Assembly (NCBI GenBank): GCA_902493585.1
Contig: CABUPZ010000069.1
Span: forward strand, 1-12,970
Reading direction: 5' to 3'
Source of the DNA: an uncultured Fusicatenibacter sp.
Lineage (GTDB): Bacteria; Bacillota; Clostridia; Lachnospirales; Lachnospiraceae
Length of the DNA: 12,970 nt
In this document: one piece after another, positions 6,792-12,970 of the stretch
Layout: the number at the start of each line of letters is the position of its first letter
Position numbering within the stretch: position 1 is the first letter of the stretch
Notes under the pieces: generated by a model
Databases searched by the model: none
The model's input: the letters and a program-made list of their open reading frames with translations, nothing else
Told to the model about the DNA's origin: nothing
Translations under genes and position numbers: made by a program

Positions 6792-7892
6792 TCAGTTTTT
6801 CGGCAAATGCACTGTATAAGAATGTTCTTCCAGCACAGTCTTGGCGCTGCCGCAGGCTTCCGGTTGATAAAATTCTATGCGCAGAACCCCTTCTTCAAAT
6901 TCTCTGTTATGAATGATCCCAATATTTTTGATATTGATATCATTCTCTGCAAGCAGGGTAGTGACGGCGGCGATTCCTCCTGTCTCATCGTACAGATCGC
7001 AGTACAGGACAAAGGTGCGCGTCGCCGGTCCATTGGCGTCCGGAAGAGAATCCCGATAATTCTTTGCTGTATCAAACATCCGGAAAATTTCTTCCGTCTT
7101 CTGGTTGTCCACCAGATATTTTGCCTGCACCAGAGCCCGGATATAGGCGTCGAGAACTCTGGAAATCTGCGCCTGATTGGATGCGCAGATCTGCTGCCAC
7201 ATAACCGGAGAGGAGGATGCGATCCTGGTAATATCCTTGAACCCTCCGGCGGCAATCATTTTCATATATTCTTCCGGCGTATCCAAAACTTCCAGTGTAT
7301 TCACCAAAGTGGAGGCAACAATATGCGGTAGGTGGCTGACTGCCGCCGTGACATAATCATGTTCCTCATAGGTCAGGACCATCGGAATGGCTTTCAGAGA
7401 GCGTACCAGCTCCACAAAGTCTGACAGGGTGGAAATTTCGATCTCTGCTTCCGGTGTGACAATATAGTATGCGTTTTCCAGCAGATAGTCGGTGGAATTG
7501 GCAAATCCGATCTTTTCGGATCCGGCCATCGGGTGGCCTCCGATAAAATTCCGGATCATTCCAAGTTTCTGTACTTCCTGATGGATTTCTCCTTTTACAC
7601 TTCCGACATCGGTAATTATACAGGAAGGCTTAATGATTTCTTTCAGAAACGGCAGATAAGACAGATTTGTTCCCACCGGCGCGCAAAGGAAAATGTAATC
7701 ACATTCCGAAAAGCGCGGATCACGTTCCGCCAGCGCCACATCGATGACACCGACCGCAATCGCTTCCTTCAGCGTTTCTGTTGTGTGAGAATAAGCCATC
7801 AGATAACAGTCCGTTCGGAATTTTTTCATTGCCCTGGCGATCGAACCGCCGATCAGCCCGAGGCCGATAAAGCCAACTGTAATTTTATCCAT
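6792..7892 (-). CDS. tyrA: Prephenate dehydrogenase with ACT domain
   Basis: TyrA oxidatively decarboxylates prephenate to 4-hydroxyphenylpyruvate, the tyrosine precursor. The 366-residue protein has an N-terminal dinucleotide-binding fold GFIGLGLIGGS (7-17). The conserved GGHPMAGSE (118-126) and SHLPH (186-190) follow in the catalytic region. An ACT-type regulatory domain occupies about 294-363 (FVLYCDLYDETGGI to LRIEFYQ), which in this family usually senses tyrosine. Length and order are those of Gram-positive TyrA enzymes. The ATG at 7892 has GGAAAGGA upstream, lying in the tail of aroF. Only four bases separate it from the aroF stop, so the two are co-transcribed and probably coupled. Confidence 0.96.
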   Translation of the reverse strand: MDKITVGFIGLGLIGGSIARAMKKFRTDCYLMAYSHTTETLKEAIAVGVIDVALAERDPRFSECDYIFLCAPVGTNLSYLPFLKEIIKPSCIITDVGSVKGEIHQEVQKLGMIRNFIGGHPMAGSEKIGFANSTDYLLENAYYIVTPEAEIEISTLSDFVELVRSLKAIPMVLTYEEHDYVTAAVSHLPHIVASTLVNTLEVLDTPEEYMKMIAAGGFKDITRIASSSPVMWQQICASNQAQISRVLDAYIRALVQAKYLVDNQKTEEIFRMFDTAKNYRDSLPDANGPATRTFVLYCDLYDETGGIAAVTTLLAENDINIKNIGIIHNREFEEGVLRIEFYQPEACGSAKTVLEEHSYTVHLPKN

Positions 7893-7896
7893 CGTG

Positions 7897-8910
7897 TTAC
7901 AAAGTCCTTTCCGCCAGTTCCCTGTAGGGAGCCAGCTCTTTCATCAGTATATCAAAACGGTCGAAGGTCAGAGACTGGGGACCGTCCGAGAGAGCATGCG
8001 ACGGGTCATTGTGTACTTCGATCATCAGACCGTCTGCACCGCAGGCGATAGCTGCCTTTGCCAGCGGAGACACATAGGCGGCAACGCCGGTTGCATGGCT
8101 TGGGTCAACAATGATCGGAAGATGGGTTTTCTCACGGATCACAGGCACTGCACTCAGATCCAGCGTATTTCTTGTGGCTGTTTCATAGGTACGGATTCCC
8201 CGTTCGCAAAGCACAACATTTGGATTGCCTTCGGATATAATATATTCGGCAGCGTTCAGCCACTCGTCAATGGTAGCGGCGATTCCACGTTTCAGCAGTA
8301 CCGGGAGTCCGGATTTTCCCGCCTCCCGAAGGAGCTGGAAGTTCTGCATGTTTCTTGCGCCGATCTGGATCATATCCACATATTTTACAGCGGCATTGAT
8401 GGCTTCCAGGCTGATCACTTCGCAGATCGTATTCAGCCCGTAGGCTTTCTTTGCTTCCGCCATATAGCGAAGGCCTTCTTCCTCCAGACCCTGGAAGGAG
8501 TACGGAGAAGTGCGGGGTTTGTATGCGCCGCCGCGGAGGATCTGAGCGCCTGACCGTTTTACATTTTCTGCGATGAGCATCAGCTGTTCTTCGGTTTCCA
8601 CCGCACAGGGGCCCGCCATAACGGTCAGTGTGTCAGGCCCGATCCTGTGATTTCCGACCTGAACGGTCGTCGGTTCCGGATGGAACTTTTTGTTGGCAAG
8701 CTTATAGCTTTCTGTGATTGGAACCAGCCGGTCCACATAAGGGAGCAGCTGAAGATTTTCGTGAGACAGCAGGTTTTTGTCTCCGACAACGCCGATGATG
8801 GTCACCTGTTTTCCTTCGGAAAGGTGGGTTTCCAGTCCTTTCGCCTGGATCAGGCCGGTAACTTTCTGAACTGCCTCTTTCGGGGCATTGGGTTTCATTA
8901 CAATAATCAT
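7897..8910 (-). CDS. aroF: 3-deoxy-7-phosphoheptulonate (DAHP) synthase, type I-beta
   Basis: This enzyme condenses phosphoenolpyruvate with erythrose 4-phosphate, the entry step of the shikimate pathway. The 337-residue protein carries an N-terminal ferredoxin-like domain (1 to about 70) and then the barrel. Barrel motifs are AGPCAVE (99-105), RGGAYKPRTSPYSFQG (126-141), QIGARNMQNF (182-191), LKRG (206-209), DPSHATG (269-275) and EVHNDP (298-303). Cys102, His272, Glu298 and Asp309 fall where the metal ligands of the Thermotoga maritima enzyme are. In that enzyme the N-terminal domain mediates feedback inhibition by tyrosine and phenylalanine, so similar control is likely here. The ATG at 8910 follows an AAAGGA site. 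It is first of the aroF-tyrA pair; 86 bases separate it from the NUDIX gene upstream, and no separate promoter is obvious. Confidence 0.96.
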   Translation of the reverse strand: MIIVMKPNAPKEAVQKVTGLIQAKGLETHLSEGKQVTIIGVVGDKNLLSHENLQLLPYVDRLVPITESYKLANKKFHPEPTTVQVGNHRIGPDTLTVMAGPCAVETEEQLMLIAENVKRSGAQILRGGAYKPRTSPYSFQGLEEEGLRYMAEAKKAYGLNTICEVISLEAINAAVKYVDMIQIGARNMQNFQLLREAGKSGLPVLLKRGIAATIDEWLNAAEYIISEGNPNVVLCERGIRTYETATRNTLDLSAVPVIREKTHLPIIVDPSHATGVAAYVSPLAKAAIACGADGLMIEVHNDPSHALSDGPQSLTFDRFDILMKELAPYRELAERTL

Positions 8911-8996
8911 GATCTGTTCCTTTCCCGGTCTGTGCAGATCCCGTCAGGACAGTGCCCGGCGGAAAATGTTTCACAGACCATACAATATGGTGCTGT
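8911..8996 (-). promoter_or_regulatory. NUDIX-aroF intergenic leader with two inverted repeats
   Basis: CACAGACC (8972-8979) and GGTCTGTG (8927-8934) form an eight-base inverted repeat. GATCTG (8911-8916) and CAGATC (8935-8940) form a second. On the aroF message the second stem encloses the AAAGGA ribosome binding site in its loop and ends at the start codon. I see no T-run and no clear -35/-10 pair, so any role in controlling aroF translation is only suggested. Confidence 0.3.
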
Positions 8997-9452
8997 TCAG
9001 CAGAAACCCCTTCGCTGTGCTTCTTCCAAAAGATACGGCTGTATCTGAGGATACGTCAGCGCCTCAGGGATTGTGTCAAAAAATTCAATCTGTTCGATTT
9101 CACTGTGCAGTTCTTTTTCAAATTCCGTAATCTCCGCATAATACAGCATCCCATAAGATTCCTCGTTCTGGTTTTCCCATTCTCTGGTAACGGAATACAC
9201 ACATACCGGAGTGATGCTATATTGGACAGCGCCTGTCTCTTCGTACAGCTCTCTCTTTGCAGTTTCCAGAATGGTTTCTCCGGCTTCGCGATGTCCGCCC
9301 GGGATTTCATAGGTATTACGCGCACGATGTCTGCAATAGACCCATTTGTCGTTGGATTTGGAAATGATCACGGCAACTTTTAACAGAGAATCATCCGCAT
9401 GGTCGTAAAATTGGACGTTTCTGATTGTTTTGTCATGTACTTCGGTCTTCAT
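8997..9452 (-). CDS. NUDIX hydrolase
   Basis: The 151-residue protein has a complete NUDIX box (G-x5-E-x7-REL-x-EE-x-G): it begins at GHREAGE, about residue 70, and ends with RELYEETG. This motif binds divalent metal and hydrolyses nucleoside diphosphates linked to another moiety. The N-terminal half contains VAVIISKSNDKWVYCRHR and the box is preceded by YEIPGG, as in MutT-like house-cleaning enzymes; the exact substrate cannot be told. The ATG at 9452 is chosen because GGAGG lies six bases before it. An in-frame start at 9503 would overlap the predicted -10 box and lies upstream of the predicted transcript start. It has its own strong promoter and may be co-transcribed with aroF-tyrA. Confidence 0.9.
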   Translation of the reverse strand: MKTEVHDKTIRNVQFYDHADDSLLKVAVIISKSNDKWVYCRHRARNTYEIPGGHREAGETILETAKRELYEETGAVQYSITPVCVYSVTREWENQNEESYGMLYYAEITEFEKELHSEIEQIEFFDTIPEALTYPQIQPYLLEEAQRRGFC

Positions 9453-9491
9453 AAATTTCCTCCATTGTCCTGTTTTCTGCACAGTAAATTT

Positions 9492-9520
9492 ATTGTAAGT
9501 CATGGACGAAAAATTGTCAA
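9492..9520 (-). promoter_or_regulatory. Sigma-A promoter of the NUDIX (-aroF-tyrA) unit
   Basis: On the minus strand a perfect TTGACA (9520-9515) and TACAAT (9497-9492) are 17 bases apart, placing the transcript start near 9485, about 33 bases before the NUDIX ATG. A 16-base palindrome, AAATTGT-CA-ACAATTT (9511-9526), covers the -35 box and could be a repressor site. Confidence 0.82.
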
Positions 9521-9526
9521 CAATTT

Positions 9527-9716
9527 ATTGCTTTAAAGTGAGAAAACAATATAGTGGTTCTGCAGTGGATGCAAATTTGCCGCACTGCCCGGAAGAAAAC
9601 AGAGTCCTGTAGGCATCCAGCCATCTGAAAGAACCGTCAGTGCTGCATAATGTACATCGAAATAGAGATGAAAATTCGAAAATTCAGAATTATATTGTTA
9701 AATTTATATAATATAC
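9527..9716. other. Divergent intergenic stretch, no gene seen
   Basis: This separates the NUDIX promoter from the EF-G-paralogue promoter. No reading frame with a ribosome binding site is visible. A possible long hairpin pairs GGTTCT (9556-9561) with AGAACC (9630-9635) and TGGATGC (9566-9572) with GCATCCA (9613-9619), enclosing a 40-base loop. The right part (about 9660-9716) is very AT-rich and resembles promoter-upstream DNA. I recognise no known RNA family. Confidence 0.45.
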
Positions 9717-9745
9717 TTGAAAAAATATCGATTTTTTAGTAAAAT
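9717..9745 (+). promoter_or_regulatory. Sigma-A promoter of the EF-G paralogue gene
   Basis: TTGAAA (9717-9722) and TAAAAT (9740-9745) are 17 bases apart in AT-rich DNA. The predicted start near 9752 gives a 5' leader of roughly 120 bases. Confidence 0.72.
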
Positions 9746-9751
9746 ATAGAC

Positions 9752-9873
9752 CATAGGAAGAGGAGCGGAGACGTGAAACTTCACATGTCGGAGTGCAGAA
9801 TATTCGGATCCATGGACAAAATGAATGGATCCGGCACTTCTGGACATAAATTTAATATTGGGAGGTATTACAT
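9752..9873 (+). promoter_or_regulatory. Structured 5' leader of the EF-G paralogue gene
   Basis: The leader holds a small stem (GTGAA/TTCAC, 9773-9784). It also holds a strong stem of CGGATCCAT (9805-9813) with ATGGATCCG (9825-9833) around 11 bases, which can be lengthened by GTGC (9793-9796) pairing with GCAC (9834-9837) across an eight-base bulge. A GTG at 9773 with a GGAG site upstream could start a short frame that runs into the main gene in another frame. No T-run follows the stems, so simple attenuation by termination is not evident. GGGAGG before the ATG is the ribosome binding site. Confidence 0.45.
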
Positions 9874-11964
9874 ATGGACGTTTTTAGAACTGACCGAATC
9901 AGAAATGTGGTCCTGCTTGGACACGGCGGCGCCGGAAAGACAACGCTGGCAGAGGCTATGGCGTATCTTTCCGGAATTACTAACCGCCTGGGCAAAGTAA
10001 GCGACGGAAATACCATCAGTGATTTTGATAAAGAAGAGATCAAACGCCAGTTTTCCATTTCCACATCCATGATCCCGATTGTCTGGGGAAAGAATAAGAT
10101 CAATGTTCTGGACACACCGGGCTTCTTCGATTTTGTCGGCGAGGCACAGGAAGCAGCCTGCGCGGCGGACGCAGCCGTTATCGTTGTTTCCGGTAAAGCA
10201 GGTGTTCAGGTCGGAACGCAGAAGGCGTGGGAACTCTGCGAAAAATACAACCTGCCCCGTATGATTTTTGTTACCGATATGGACATCGACAATGTCAGCT
10301 ACCGTCAGGTGGTGGAGCAGCTGACAGAGCTGTACGGCAAACGGATCGCTCCGCTGCACATGCCTATCCGTGAAAATGAAAAATTTGTGGGATACATCAA
10401 TATCGTCAAGAACAAAGGACGCCGCTATATTGACAAAGATAAAAAGGAAGAATGCGAGATTCCGGAATATTCCGAAGAATATCTGGGGAAATACCGTGAG
10501 ACTTTGATGGAATCCGTAGCGGAAACCAGCGAGGAATTTATGGACCGGTATTTCAGCGGCGAGGAATTCTCTGTGGCTGAGATTTCCGCAGCGCTGGCAA
10601 CCAATGTAGGAGACGGTTCTCTGGTTCCGGTCTGCATGGGATCACCGATCAATCTGCAGGGTGTTTCCAACCTGCTGGACGATATCTGCGGATACTTCCC
10701 GAGCCCGGCAGAACGTCCATGCGCAGGCCTGAATACGGCGACCAACGAAATCTTCCAGGCAAATTATAATTTCCAGAAATCGAAATCCGCGACCATTTTC
10801 AAGACGATCGTTGATCCGTTTATCGGAAAATACTCCTTGATCAAAGTCTGCTCCGGCGTTATCAAGAGCGATGATATCCTGTACAATGTGGAGCAGGAGT
10901 CCGAAGAAAAACTGAACAAACTCTACGTTCTGGAAGGTTCCAAGCCGATCGAGGTGCCGGAGCTTCATGCGGGAGATATCGGAGCGATCGCAAAACTCGG
11001 CGATGCAAAAACAGGTGATTCCCTGGCAACCAAAGCGGCTCCGATCCGCTACGGAAAACCGGAAGTGTCTGTTCCGTATACGGCAAAACGTTATAAACCA
11101 AAGAACAAAGGCGATGTAGATAAAATCTCCCAGGCTTTCCAGAAAATGATGCAGGAAGATTTGACCATGAAGGTAGTCAACGATTCCGCAAATCATCAGA
11201 CTCTGATTTACGGAATGGGCGATCAGCATATTGATATCATTGTCAGCAAACTGCAGGAGCGTTATAAAGTGGAACTGGAACTGAGCAAACCGAAGGTTGC
11301 GTTCCGCGAGACCATCCGCAAGAAATCCGATGTGGAAGCGAAATATAAGAAACAGTCCGGCGGACACGGACAGTACGGTCATGTAAAAATGCGCTTTGAG
11401 CCGTCTGGAAACCTGGATGAGGCCTATGAGTTTTCTCAGGAAGTTGTCGGCGGTGCAGTTCCGAAGAATTACTTCCCTGCAGTGGAAAAAGGTCTTCAGG
11501 ACGCTGTGGAATCCGGCCCTCTGGCAGCATATCCGGTGGTTGGCGTAAAGGCGGTTCTGTATGACGGTTCCTACCATCCGGTAGATTCTTCGGAAATGGC
11601 ATTCAAAACTGCGGCAAAGATGGCATTCAAGAAAGGATTTATGGAAGCGTCCCCGGTTCTTCTTGAGCCCATCGTTTCCCTGAAAGTCATTGTGGAAGAC
11701 AAATATACCGGAGATGTTATGGGAGATCTGAACAAACGCCGCGGACGTGTGCTTGGCATGAATCCTGACCACGGCGGAAAGACTGTGATTGAAGCGGATG
11801 TTCCGGAACTGGAAATCTACGGATATTCCACAAGTCTTCGTTCCATGACCGGTGGAAGCGGAGAGTTCTCCTACGAATTTGCAAGATATGAGCAGGCGCC
11901 ATCGGATGTTCAGCAGAAAGAAATTGAAGCGAGAGCAAGCAAAGTGGTGAACGATGAAGAATAA
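9874..11964 (+). CDS. Elongation factor G paralogue (FusA2-like translational GTPase)
   Basis: The 696-residue protein has the full EF-G domain order. The G domain carries the P-loop GHGGAGKTT (16-24; housekeeping EF-G has GHxDxGKTT), the switch I end RQFSIS (58-63; normally RGITI) and G3 DTPGFFDF (80-87). Domain IV signatures GGHGQYGHVKMRFEP (about 496-510) and VDSSEMAFKTAA near 570 follow, then a C-terminal domain V. The G4 motif NKxD, which sets guanine specificity, reads TDMD (134-137). These features point to the EF-G-like paralogue group rather than the housekeeping fusA, which normally lies with rpsL/rpsG and tufA. It may act in ribosome rescue, recycling or regulation; the exact role is not known. 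The ATG at 9874 has GGGAGG eight bases upstream. It is monocistronic, with its own promoter, leader and terminator. Confidence 0.9.
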   Translation: MDVFRTDRIRNVVLLGHGGAGKTTLAEAMAYLSGITNRLGKVSDGNTISDFDKEEIKRQFSISTSMIPIVWGKNKINVLDTPGFFDFVGEAQEAACAADAAVIVVSGKAGVQVGTQKAWELCEKYNLPRMIFVTDMDIDNVSYRQVVEQLTELYGKRIAPLHMPIRENEKFVGYINIVKNKGRRYIDKDKKEECEIPEYSEEYLGKYRETLMESVAETSEEFMDRYFSGEEFSVAEISAALATNVGDGSLVPVCMGSPINLQGVSNLLDDICGYFPSPAERPCAGLNTATNEIFQANYNFQKSKSATIFKTIVDPFIGKYSLIKVCSGVIKSDDILYNVEQESEEKLNKLYVLEGSKPIEVPELHAGDIGAIAKLGDAKTGDSLATKAAPIRYGKPEVSVPYTAKRYKPKNKGDVDKISQAFQKMMQEDLTMKVVNDSANHQTLIYGMGDQHIDIIVSKLQERYKVELELSKPKVAFRETIRKKSDVEAKYKKQSGGHGQYGHVKMRFEPSGNLDEAYEFSQEVVGGAVPKNYFPAVEKGLQDAVESGPLAAYPVVGVKAVLYDGSYHPVDSSEMAFKTAAKMAFKKGFMEASPVLLEPIVSLKVIVEDKYTGDVMGDLNKRRGRVLGMNPDHGGKTVIEADVPELEIYGYSTSLRSMTGGSGEFSYEFARYEQAPSDVQQKEIEARASKVVNDEE

Positions 11965-11986
11965 GATGAAAGCATAATACTGGCAT

Positions 11987-12052
11987 AAGAAAAGGAAACA
12001 GACCTGAAACTTCTTCTTTTGGAAGTATCTTTCAGGTCTGTTTCCTTTTCTT
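11987..12052. terminator. Strong bidirectional terminator, 23-bp perfect inverted repeat
   Basis: The 23 bases at 11987-12009 (AAGAAAAGGAAACAG then ACCTGAAA-type sequence) are the exact reverse complement of 12030-12052. A small extra stem (ACTTC 12009-12013 with GAAGT 12022-12026) lies in the loop. The pyrimidine-rich right arm gives a U-rich end in both directions. It ends the EF-G paralogue transcript and would also stop leftward transcription from the decayed genes and threonine aldolase on the other side. Confidence 0.85.
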
Positions 12053-12073
12053 CGACAGCAAGGAGTGCTGTCG
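12053..12073. repeat. 8-bp perfect hairpin next to the terminator
   Basis: CGACAGCA (12053-12060) and TGCTGTCG (12066-12073) are perfect complements around a five-base loop, directly abutting the larger terminator stem. There is no T-run of its own. It may be a second stem of the terminator region or a remnant of the neighbouring decayed locus. Confidence 0.5.
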
Positions 12074-12108
12074 CCCTTTCATTGCCTGCCTGCAACGGCG
12101 AGCGGTTG

Positions 12109-12321
12109 TCAGCGAGAAACGCCAGTTTCCTGCTTCCTGTGTTTTGCAGCAAATCGAATCATAACAAGAGTAGTAAGAGCAATCATACAAAGACCGGAAA
12201 TGAAAAACCAGACATTCACGCCCACTTTTTCTGCGATCGGACTGCTGAAAAGTAACCCGATAGGCATTGTGACGGAAGAGATCAAAGTAAGTACCGAAAA
12301 TGCCCGCCCCACCTTCTTTTT
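12109..12321 (-). pseudogene. C-terminal remnant of an MFS efflux transporter
   Basis: The minus-strand frame ending in TGA at 12111-12109 reads KVGRAFSVLTLISSVTMPIG, then LLFSSPIAEKVGVNVWFFIS and a last hydrophobic span ending in a basic tail. The GRxFSxLTxISSxxMPxGxL pattern is typical of the later spans of macrolide-efflux-type major facilitator proteins (usually about 400 residues). Only about 70 residues survive. Upstream, near 12312-12321, the frame passes into sequence belonging to another gene (see the permease remnant). There is no own start or ribosome binding site. The MFS family call is fairly sure; the subfamily is not. Confidence 0.72.
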
Positions 12322-12575
12322 AATATCAAATAAGTAATGGTAACAGAAAGTATATCCCATACAGCGATACAAAGAATCACTGACAAAAGGCTGAATGGCT
12401 GAGGGAAAGTGACTCCTGGAATATCACCGGCTCGCATAACAATCGCCGCAGTAGAGCAAATCGGATGCACATACATATTTGCTGTCATCAGGAAGAAGCC
12501 AGCGAAGGCATAGACTAATGTCAGGCAAAACGGAAGGATGTATCCCTTTGTAACAGCGGCCACAGACAAAAAAGC
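12312..12575 (-). pseudogene. C-terminal remnant of a membrane protein, probably an ABC-2 permease
   Basis: In a second minus-strand frame, about 85 residues contain two hydrophobic spans (YILPFCLTLVYAFAGFFLMT and, further on, SLLSVILCIAVWDILSVTIT) and end in a basic tail (LILKRR). The pattern of a span, a short loop with HPICS, and a last span followed by KRR resembles the end of lantibiotic/peptide-type ABC-2 permeases. That assignment rests on pattern only. The frame continues for a few unrelated residues into the MFS remnant before a TGA at 12284-12282. On the upstream side it runs straight into the receiver remnant near 12575. No start site or ribosome binding site is visible. Confidence 0.55.
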
Positions 12576-12576
12576 C

Positions 12577-12750
12577 GTCCAAATCCGGCATCATTACATC
12601 CAGAATAATCAGGAAACAGTCGTCTTTGTTTTCCGAGAGTAGCCGCAGACCATCTAAACCGCCATACGCCACTGCCGCGGACAGATTCTCCTGTTCCACG
12701 CATTTTCTGCTCTTTTCAGAGAATACGAGAGATTTTCCCTGATTTTTCAT
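12577..12750 (-). pseudogene. Remnant of an OmpR-type response-regulator receiver domain
   Basis: The minus-strand frame opening at ATG 12750 contains, from about 12702, VEQENLSAAVAYGGLDGLRL followed by LLSENKDDCFLIILDVMMPDLDGF. LIILDVMMPDLDGF is the phosphorylation-site strand of OmpR-type receivers, with Asp in LDV the acceptor. The N-terminal Asp pair, the rest of the receiver and the DNA-binding domain are all gone. After DLDGF homology stops and the frame enters the permease remnant. The first ~16 residues (from MKNQGKSLVF) match nothing I recognise. The ATG lies three bases after the threonine aldolase stop, but no good ribosome binding site is present. Confidence 0.75.
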
Positions 12751-12753
12751 TCA

Positions 12754-12970
12754 TCAGATCTGCTCGATTGCCTGAATCAGCCTGTCCGCATCCTCTTCTT
12801 TTGTCGCCCAGGATGTACAAATCCGGACCATCTGATGTCCATCGTCCACCACCTGATCCAGTGAAAGAACAAACTGTTCTGAGAGTGTCTTTACAGCGTC
12901 GTTGGGAAGGACCACAAAAATCTGATTGGTGGTGTTCTCGCAGACGAGTTCAAAGCCTTTTTCCTGAAGC
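12754..12970 (-). CDS. ltaE: Low-specificity L-threonine aldolase, C-terminal part (runs off right edge)
   Basis: The visible 72 residues run from LQEKGFELVCENTTNQIF through VVLPNDAVKTLSEQF and VRICTSWATKEEDADRL to TGA at 12756-12754. The segment with TNQIFVVLP, and above all VRICTSWAT, is characteristic of the C-terminal small domain of the PLP-dependent threonine aldolase / beta-eliminating lyase family. These enzymes cleave threonine or allo-threonine to glycine and acetaldehyde. Most of the enzyme (usually about 340 residues), including the PLP lysine, lies beyond the window. The gene is followed immediately by decayed genes on the same strand and no terminator is seen until 11987-12052. 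Confidence 0.8.
   Translation of the reverse strand, partial: LQEKGFELVCENTTNQIFVVLPNDAVKTLSEQFVLSLDQVVDDGHQMVRICTSWATKEEDADRLIQAIEQI

Noticed and set aside
8888..9383. Overlapping plus-strand frames opposite the NUDIX gene
   Set aside because: No ribosome binding sites or recognisable domains; the NUDIX box is clear on the minus strand.
9773..10000. GTG-initiated 75-codon frame in the EF-G paralogue leader as a real gene
   Set aside because: It runs over 100 bases into the main gene in another frame and its C-terminal part is shadow sequence; only a short leader role is conceivable.
10642..11772. A 376-codon minus-strand frame inside the EF-G paralogue gene
   Set aside because: Antisense shadow with His/Phe/Arg-rich composition and no start signals.
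11987..12052. The 23-bp inverted repeat as the end of an insertion sequence
   Set aside because: The arms are 20 bases apart with no transposase between, and a T-rich arm directly follows a gene stop, which fits a terminator.

Overview
The window looks like chromosomal DNA from a Firmicutes of the class Clostridia, most likely Lachnospiraceae. This is inferred from the mid-range GC content, strong AGGAGG-type ribosome binding sites, the type I-beta DAHP synthase beside an ACT-domain prephenate dehydrogenase, the ferredoxin-tailed aldo/keto reductase and the style of the paired ABC-2 permeases. No rRNA, tRNA, CRISPR array or insertion sequence is visible.

Layout. (1) 1-1761, minus strand: a PPP-type metallophosphatase overlaps by GTGA the start of a membrane-sensor/receiver chimera that runs off the left edge. 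The chimera looks like an in-frame deletion fusion of a histidine kinase and its response regulator. (2) 1762-1991: a divergent regulatory region with a 12-bp perfect inverted repeat and four TGTCA/TGACA half sites. (3) 1992-5237, plus strand: a compact exporter operon of one ABC ATPase and two ABC-2 permeases. (4) 5253-5468: the last ~70 codons of purM, stranded 15 bases after the operon. (5) 5486-6674: an aldo/keto reductase with two 4Fe-4S motifs, driven by a 19-bp-spacer MerR-type promoter that sits inside the left arm of a terminator-like hairpin. (6) 6792-9520, minus strand: NUDIX hydrolase, aroF and tyrA, with a clear sigma-A promoter before the NUDIX gene and a bidirectional terminator after tyrA. 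(7) 9717-11964, plus strand: an EF-G paralogue with a good promoter and a ~120-base structured leader, closed by a 23-bp perfect inverted repeat that can serve as a bidirectional terminator. (8) 12109-12750, minus strand: pieces of three unrelated genes (MFS transporter end, ABC-2 permease end, OmpR-type receiver) joined head to tail. (9) 12754-12970, minus strand: the C-terminus of a threonine aldolase running off the right edge.

How the genes work together. aroF and tyrA form a tyrosine-directed aromatic amino acid unit, from DAHP synthesis to prephenate oxidation. The ABC genes form one efflux complex. The aldo/keto reductase is an independently regulated redox enzyme. The recurrent theme is gene erosion: a kinase-regulator fusion, a purM tail and a three-gene mosaic all lie within 13 kb, next to intact operons. 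I did not find a convincing new defence or biosynthetic system. The most notable items are the mosaics, the promoter nested in a terminator, and non-canonical catalytic motifs in the EF-G paralogue, the aldo/keto reductase and the phosphatase.
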